NCBI GenBank assembly: GCA_047967505.1
Contig: CM106541.1
Length of the DNA: 64,000 nt
Strand: one strand, 5' to 3'
From: Dipteris shenzhenensis
Taxonomy: Eukaryota; Polypodiophyta; Polypodiopsida; Gleicheniales
Shown here: in pieces, positions 59,332 to 64,000 of the stretch
Numbering within the stretch: position 1 is the first letter of the stretch
How the letters are laid out: each line of letters starts with the position of its first letter
Made by a program: the position numbers and the translations under genes
The notes under the pieces: generated by a model
Database searches by the model: none
What the model was told of the DNA's origin: nothing
Seen by the model: the letters and a program-made list of their open reading frames with translations, nothing else

Positions 59332-59830
59332 ATTAGATTGTAATTGCTTGACATAGTGGAACCACCATGGGCATTGCCTAGTGCAATGACCCCTACCCTG
59401 TGGTGGTGGGAACCCGAAAGTACCAAGAATGTCTTTATCCCAAGGGTTGGGACTCCTTGTTGTTGATAGAATAGCATCAACAAGGCACTCTTAATCCCAA
59501 GCATGTTGGGATGAGTTTCATTGATAAATGGTGTCCATCAACAAGGCAAGAGAGATTAGATTGTAGTTTCCTGACATAGTGGAACCACCACGGGCATTGC
59601 CTAATGCAATGGCCCCTACCCCCGTTGGTGGTGGGAACTCGAAAGTTTCGAGAAAGTATTTATCCCAAGGGTTAGGATTCCTTGTTGATAGAATAGCATC
59701 AACAAGGCACTCTCAATCCCAAGGGTTGGGGTGAGTTTCATTGATATATGGTGCCCATCAGCAAGGCAAGAATGATTAGAGTATAGTTGTCTTAACATAG
59801 TGGAACCACCTCTGGAATTTCCTTGGAGAC
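59332..59830 (+). repeat. 222-bp satellite units, left block
   Basis: The phrase acatagtggaaccacc occurs at 59351, 59574 and 59795. Units also share gggcattgcctagtgcaatg, tatcccaagggttggg and gatagaatagcatcaacaag. The MITE is inserted at the left edge of this block. Confidence 0.9.
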
Positions 59831-59849
59831 CTGGTATTTTTGTTGAGGA

Positions 59850-61790
59850 ATGGCACTAGTGCCATTCTCTGTGTGAGTTTGTGTTGAATGGTACCATCTA
59901 AGTTTACATTGAATGGTACCATCTCGAATTTACTACAGTCTCTAATCTACATGGAAGTTTAGGGTTCACAGTGCTACTTTCCAGGTTCCAACATGAGATT
60001 AGCACCACTGCCACTCTCCACTGCTGGCAATATCCACAAACACATGTAGATTGGCACTTGTGCCATATAATCACTACATAGGAGAGTCTAAGAAGTAATC
60101 CATGATTTACCCTTATCACATGGATTGTAAAAAAAGGCACCAGTGCCATTCTCCTTATGTAAAGGTTATCACATGAGAGTTTTCTCATTTGACCTTCTAG
60201 AGAATGGCACTGATGCCAATCTCTATGTGAGTATGTGTAGAATGGCACTAGTGCCATTGTCTTTAATTCTGTATGATTATATTGAGAATAGCACTAGTGC
60301 CATTAATCACATGGATGTCCATTCTCTAGGTGATGAATGGCATTGGTGCCCTTCTCCAAATATTCATATAATGATGTGTTCCAACACTTCAACTGCTCCG
60401 ATGATAAATATACCAACCCAAAATTCAAGGAAGGCCTTATGATTAGGTAAAGAAGACACCCTAATGACAATTTCATCTGGTAAAACTCAATTGCATGTGG
60501 TCATATCCTAGATTTTAATGTAGTCAAAGATGATGATTAGAGAATGGCAATGGTGCCATTGTTCACAACACCATATGATTACATTGAGACTAGCATGTGT
60601 GCCATTAATCACAAGGATTGAGGAGAGTGGCAATCCATGTATGAATGGTATTGGTGCTATTCTTGAAATATTCTTGTGATGTTGTGCAGAATGGCACTAG
60701 TGCCATTCTCCAAACTTCAACTCATATAGAATACACATTATTCATTTATGTCAATGTTGTCACAGATGTTGGTTAGAGAATGGCACTGGTGCCATTGTCC
60801 ACAATGACATATCATTATATTTAGAGTGGCACCTATGTCATTAATCACATGGATTGAGGAGAATGGCACCACTGCCATTCTCCATTTCTCCATGCATGAA
60901 TGGCATTGTTGCTATTCCTAAAATATTCATATGGCACCAGTGCCATTCTTCAAATTTCAACTCATATACAATTCAAATTATTCATGTATGTCAATGTTGT
61001 CATAGATAATGGTTAGGGAATGGCATTGGTGCCATTTTCCACAACACCATATGACCATATTGATCCACTAACATAGGAATCAGTGCCATGCCTCAGAGGG
61101 GGTTGTGTAGATTTTCCCGAGTGTCATTCTCTATATATTCACAAAGATATTGGCACCATGTGAGTTTGTGGAGAATGGCACTAGTTCAATTCTCCATGTG
61201 AAATTGTGGGCAATGTCACATGTAGCAAATCCATGCAGGTTTTTATGAAGAATGTCCAATGCATACTCTAAGTTAGCATGGAGTTGGGATGAGTTTGGTT
61301 GATAAATGGTATCCATTAGCAACAAGGAAAGAGTGAATAGATTACACTTGTCTAACAAATGAAACCACACAGGCATTGCATAGAACATTGATCCCTACCC
61401 TATGGTAGTGGGAGCTCATCAGTATTGGGAAAGTATATATCCAAAGGGTTGGGATTCCTTGTTCATAAAAGAATGGTACTGGTGCCATTCTCCACAACAT
61501 CATATGAATATTTCAAGAATATCACCAATGCCATTCATGCATGGATAAATGGAGAATGAAACTGGTGCCATTCTCCTCAATCCATATACTAGGGCTATAT
61601 TGTGCAATCCATGTGATACATGGCACCAATGCCATTCTACACATAACCACATAGAGATTGGCATCAATGCCATTCTCTAGAAGTTCAGATGAGAAAACTC
61701 TCATGCGATAACATTCAAATCAGGAGAATGGCACTGGTGCCATTCTCTGCAATCCATGTGATGAATGACACTTCTGCCATTGTCCTCAAC
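59850..61790. repeat. Minisatellite of a self-complementary 24-bp unit (core TGGCACTAGTGCCA)
   Basis: More than twenty degenerate copies of GAGAATGGCAC-(TA/TG/CA)-GTGCCATTCTC are scattered through about 1.9 kb. Examples lie near 59858, 60238, 60540, 60680, 60777, 60860, 61470 and 61723. The consensus with TA in the centre is a perfect 24-bp palindrome. Spacers are about 20-100 bp and share phrases such as aatcacatggattgaggaga. A partial 222-bp unit interrupts at about 61270-61475. Confidence 0.92.
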
Positions 61791-61794
61791 ATCA

Positions 61795-62075
61795 TTGGGG
61801 TCGTGGGAACCAGGAAGTACCAGGGAAGTCTTTATCCCAAGGGTTGGTATTTGTTGTTGATAAAATTGCATCAACAAGGCACTCTTTATCCCAAGAGTTG
61901 GGATGAGTTCCATTGATAGATGGTTTCCAAACTAAGACGAGAGATTAGATTGTATTTGCCTAACATAGTGGAACCACCACGGGCATTGCCTAGTACAATG
62001 ACCCCTACCCCATGGTGGTGGGAACCCAAAAGTACTGGGAAAGTTGGGATTCCTTGCCGCTGCTGATAGAATAGC
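61795..62075 (+). repeat. 222-bp satellite units, right block
   Basis: It continues the unit of 59332-59830 (taacatagtggaaccaccac at 61961, and gatagaatagcat at both ends). It joins directly to the copia gag at about 62076. Confidence 0.85.
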
Positions 62076-62429
62076 ATAAATCCTGCTTGAGCTGCATTTT
62101 CCTGGCTTGCATATTTGTGCTATACATTTTTGTCAAAGTATCCCATGCCTCCTTTGGCATGCTTGCATCCTAAATATGCACAATCATAAAATCTGAAATA
62201 TGATAGACAACCAGTACATAACTTTTTTGGCTCTCTCATGCTAGCCTTTAAATGCCTGCAACTCCTATTGATTGGGAACATTAGGAATAACTGGTTCTTG
62301 TTCAGCTCCAGTAATGAACTCCCAACAACCTTTTCCCTTAAGAAAATTCATCATTTTAAACTTCCATGCTTGGAAGTTATTCTTGTCAAGCTTTTCAGTG
62401 ACTATCTGTGAAAGAGCATCAAACGCCAT
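62076..62429 (-). pseudogene. Copia gag N-terminal part (element E)
   Basis: Gag starts at ATG 62429 on the minus strand (MAFDALSQIVTEKLDKNNFQ) and continues with AWKFKMMNFLKGKGCWEFIT, SDFMIVHI, DASMPKEAWDTL and KMYSTNMQARKMQLKQ. This is the usual start of a plant copia gag. Several TAG stops interrupt it. It is truncated at about 62076 by satellite DNA. The fragment at 40900-41025 belongs to the same family. Confidence 0.87.
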
Positions 62430-62961
62430 TACAGAACACTACAAAAATATTCTGTCACTGCAAAAAACACAACTTCTGCCTCACAAGGGAAAATCTACAA
62501 AACTGACGAAAGTGGTATTTGACCACACAGTCACTTTTTAGTGACAATTTTGCATCAACAGGCAATAAGAATGATTATGTCACTCCTAATATCTCTACTC
62601 ATAGGCATACGATGCAATTTTTGCAGCAACTTTTCATCATCCTGTAGAAAAGTGGTCGCACAGCAAGAACAAGGTGCTTTTCTGAGTGCCTACAGAAAAC
62701 TTCTGCCACTAAAACAAACCCTGAAATGGCCTCGAATCAAAAATATAATGTCACCTCGGGCTTGCCCTCTCCTGCAACATATACTACCCTCTCACCACAC
62801 TGCAAAGGGCATCCCAATCTGAGACAGTGCACTCTTGCACTTTTCGGCTATGCTGCCTGCAAAGATTTGCTCCCAAACTCGAAAAAGGAAAGCAACACTT
62901 ATCCTCTTACCAAGACACCGCGAACTTGGTTTGATTTCTTAAGCTCCTTACTATGAACCGA
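62430..62961 (-). other. Untranslated leader of copia E
   Basis: This 0.53-kb stretch lies between the primer-binding site and the gag start. No coding function is evident. Confidence 0.6.
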
Positions 62962-62973
62962 GCTCTGATACCA
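62962..62973 (-). other. Primer-binding site of copia E
   Basis: The plus strand reads gctctgatacca, so the minus strand carries the exact site TGGTATCAGAGC, immediately adjacent to the LTR end. Confidence 0.92.
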
Positions 62974-63265
62974 TGTGAAGAGAGTGGGAGAGATGTAAGA
63001 AGTCTCACTTGTAGCTTTCTCACATACACAATGGGGGAATACACACAAAGGTGGAGGCTGAAAACAGTTTGCCTCTTCTTAGTTATGAAAGCCAAAAGAA
63101 GTCTCTCTTAGTACAAAAGAATAGGTGAACCCTAAATGTGGGTCTCAAACCAAACTCAGCTAACTAAGGTGGCATACTAACTCAGCCACTAACTAGAGTA
63201 CATAAAGATAGCTGTCATCCAGCTATTATTCATGGGTAGTGTACCAACCACATCTGCAACTAACA
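62974..63265 (-). repeat. 5' LTR of copia E
   Basis: On the minus strand it runs from TGTTAGTTGCAGATG (63265) to CTCTCTTCACA (62974), 292 bp, with the primer-binding site directly after it. The 3' LTR is not in the window. Confidence 0.82.
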
Positions 63266-63414
63266 AGTCGGTGACATAAATGCACAACGGTCACCCTGGC
63301 ATATCACGAGTGGAGCTCGATATCTCAATAGCCCATTGAAGGGGGAATTGAGCTATGGAAGAAAGATAGTAGGGTCGACCATTGTTGCCAACACGTTGTC
63401 TAGATATACTGCCA

Positions 63415-63900
63415 ATGGCTGAATTTGTGAGAGATCACTTGCAAGTAATATCGGGGATAAAGGATTACATTAAGTTTTGGGAGAGATGTGAAAGTGGAAA
63501 GAATGCATCGTATGAGTCCTACATTAGGCCAATGATAGACTATTGGAAAACCATGATCAATGAGCTCGAACAAGAAAACATCTCTAAGGTAGGAGTGTAC
63601 AGAGAGTTTTGGCCAAGAACACAATCGCCTGATGAAGAGGATGATATAGATGCTTGCATTAATGAGTTCCAAGGCTATGAGGAATGAAATGATCACTATT
63701 GTGGGCCTCTGAAAGTTAAGCCAAGGGAAGATTTTAGACCAATGGTGGATGTTAAGCAAGGTGACTTCATCTTGGTGAGGCCATCAAACCCTCTATACCC
63801 CATATGGCTTGAGGTTGCCATATCAAGTGCCAAGATGGGTGCTTCATCTCCTAACTTCAAGAAATTATTAATATAGTATTGGGAACCGTCAGTTAAGACT
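63415..63900 (+). pseudogene. Unidentified decayed gene
   Basis: From ATG 63415 (MAEFVRDHLQVISGIKDYIK) one frame stays readable to about 63900, with TGA at 63685-63687 and TAG near 63873. It contains PMIDYWKTMINELEQENISK, an acidic EEDDIDACINEF run and, after the first stop, GDFILVRPSNPLYPIWLEVA. The last segment looks like a small beta-barrel (BAH- or tudor-like wording), but I do not recognise the family. The two stops match TGA for CGA and TAG for CAG. It could be a transposon-encoded gene or a host pseudogene. Confidence 0.55.
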
Positions 63901-64000
63901 TTGTTAGATTGTAAAAGTGAATGATAAGTTAGTGTTCGAGGGTGGAGCTCGAGAAGTATTCATTTTTGTTATAAATTTGGCAAACATCTTCTTCCACTCT

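Noticed and set aside
1-64000. Bacterial-type features (operons, ribosome-binding sites, CRISPR arrays)
   Set aside because: The window is plant nuclear DNA; the tandem arrays lack the regular short repeat and unique spacer pattern of CRISPR. No tRNA or rRNA gene was recognised.

Overview
This is a plant nuclear window dominated by repeats. The evidence is a long intronless-looking PLS-class pentatricopeptide (PPR) gene with the tail of a DYW domain, many decayed Ty1/copia retrotransposon fragments, a Ty3-like gag fragment, hAT-type DNA transposons and several kilobases of satellite DNA. The wording of the PPR repeats resembles the large editing-factor families of ferns and other seed-free vascular plants; that placement is an inference. 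The only long open frame with a plausible host function is the PPR gene. Almost everything else is transposon-derived and interrupted by stops.

Layout. 1-4010: right part of a Ty1/copia element with its 3' LTR. 4011-4866 and 17765-17990: two halves of a host tandem-repeat array, split by one insertion. 4875-17756: a 12.9-kb hAT-type transposon with matching termini and an exact 8-bp target-site duplication (ataacaat). It carries a broken transposase gene, a broken protein-kinase-like gene, a 2.3-kb two-length tandem array and about 4.6 kb of unassigned DNA. 19.4-21 kb: a copia RNase H end, a short LTR and a copia gag in unusual order. 22.7-28.2 kb: a nearly full-length but decayed copia element, internally replaced by about 1.2 kb of foreign DNA. 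28.2-31.8 kb: unassigned DNA with an LTR-like fragment. 31.85-34.12 kb: the PPR gene with a collapsed DYW domain. 34.1-41 kb: microsatellite, minus-strand Ty3-like gag/protease remnants and short tandem duplications. 41-43.3 kb: copia fragment and two LTRs with telomere-like motifs. 44.7-51 kb: a strong hairpin, minisatellites and inverted copia pieces. 51.1-55.7 kb: more copia pieces and a primer-binding-site-bearing direct-repeat pair. 55.7-57.8 kb: a 2-kb AAGTGCTAG-type minisatellite that changes strand. 57.8-58.3 kb: the C-terminal end of another hAT transposase. 59.0-62.1 kb: a 297-bp MITE of the same hAT family as the giant element, in a 222-bp satellite that encloses a minisatellite whose unit is itself a palindrome. 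62.1-63.3 kb: the 5' end of a minus-strand copia element (LTR, PBS, gag). 63.4-63.9 kb: an unidentified decayed gene.

How the parts relate. Most copia pieces at 22.7, 41.0, 46.8, 47.2, 51.1 and 55.4 kb appear to belong to one family. The strongest new observation is the giant hAT element. Its ends, target duplication, the reconstructed empty site and an independent MITE with the same ends and its own perfect 8-bp duplication (attagatt) all agree. Its cargo kinase and internal array are not usual hAT contents. Many in-frame stops are TAG or TGA where CAG/CAA or CGA is expected, which fits cytosine deamination of methylated repeats.
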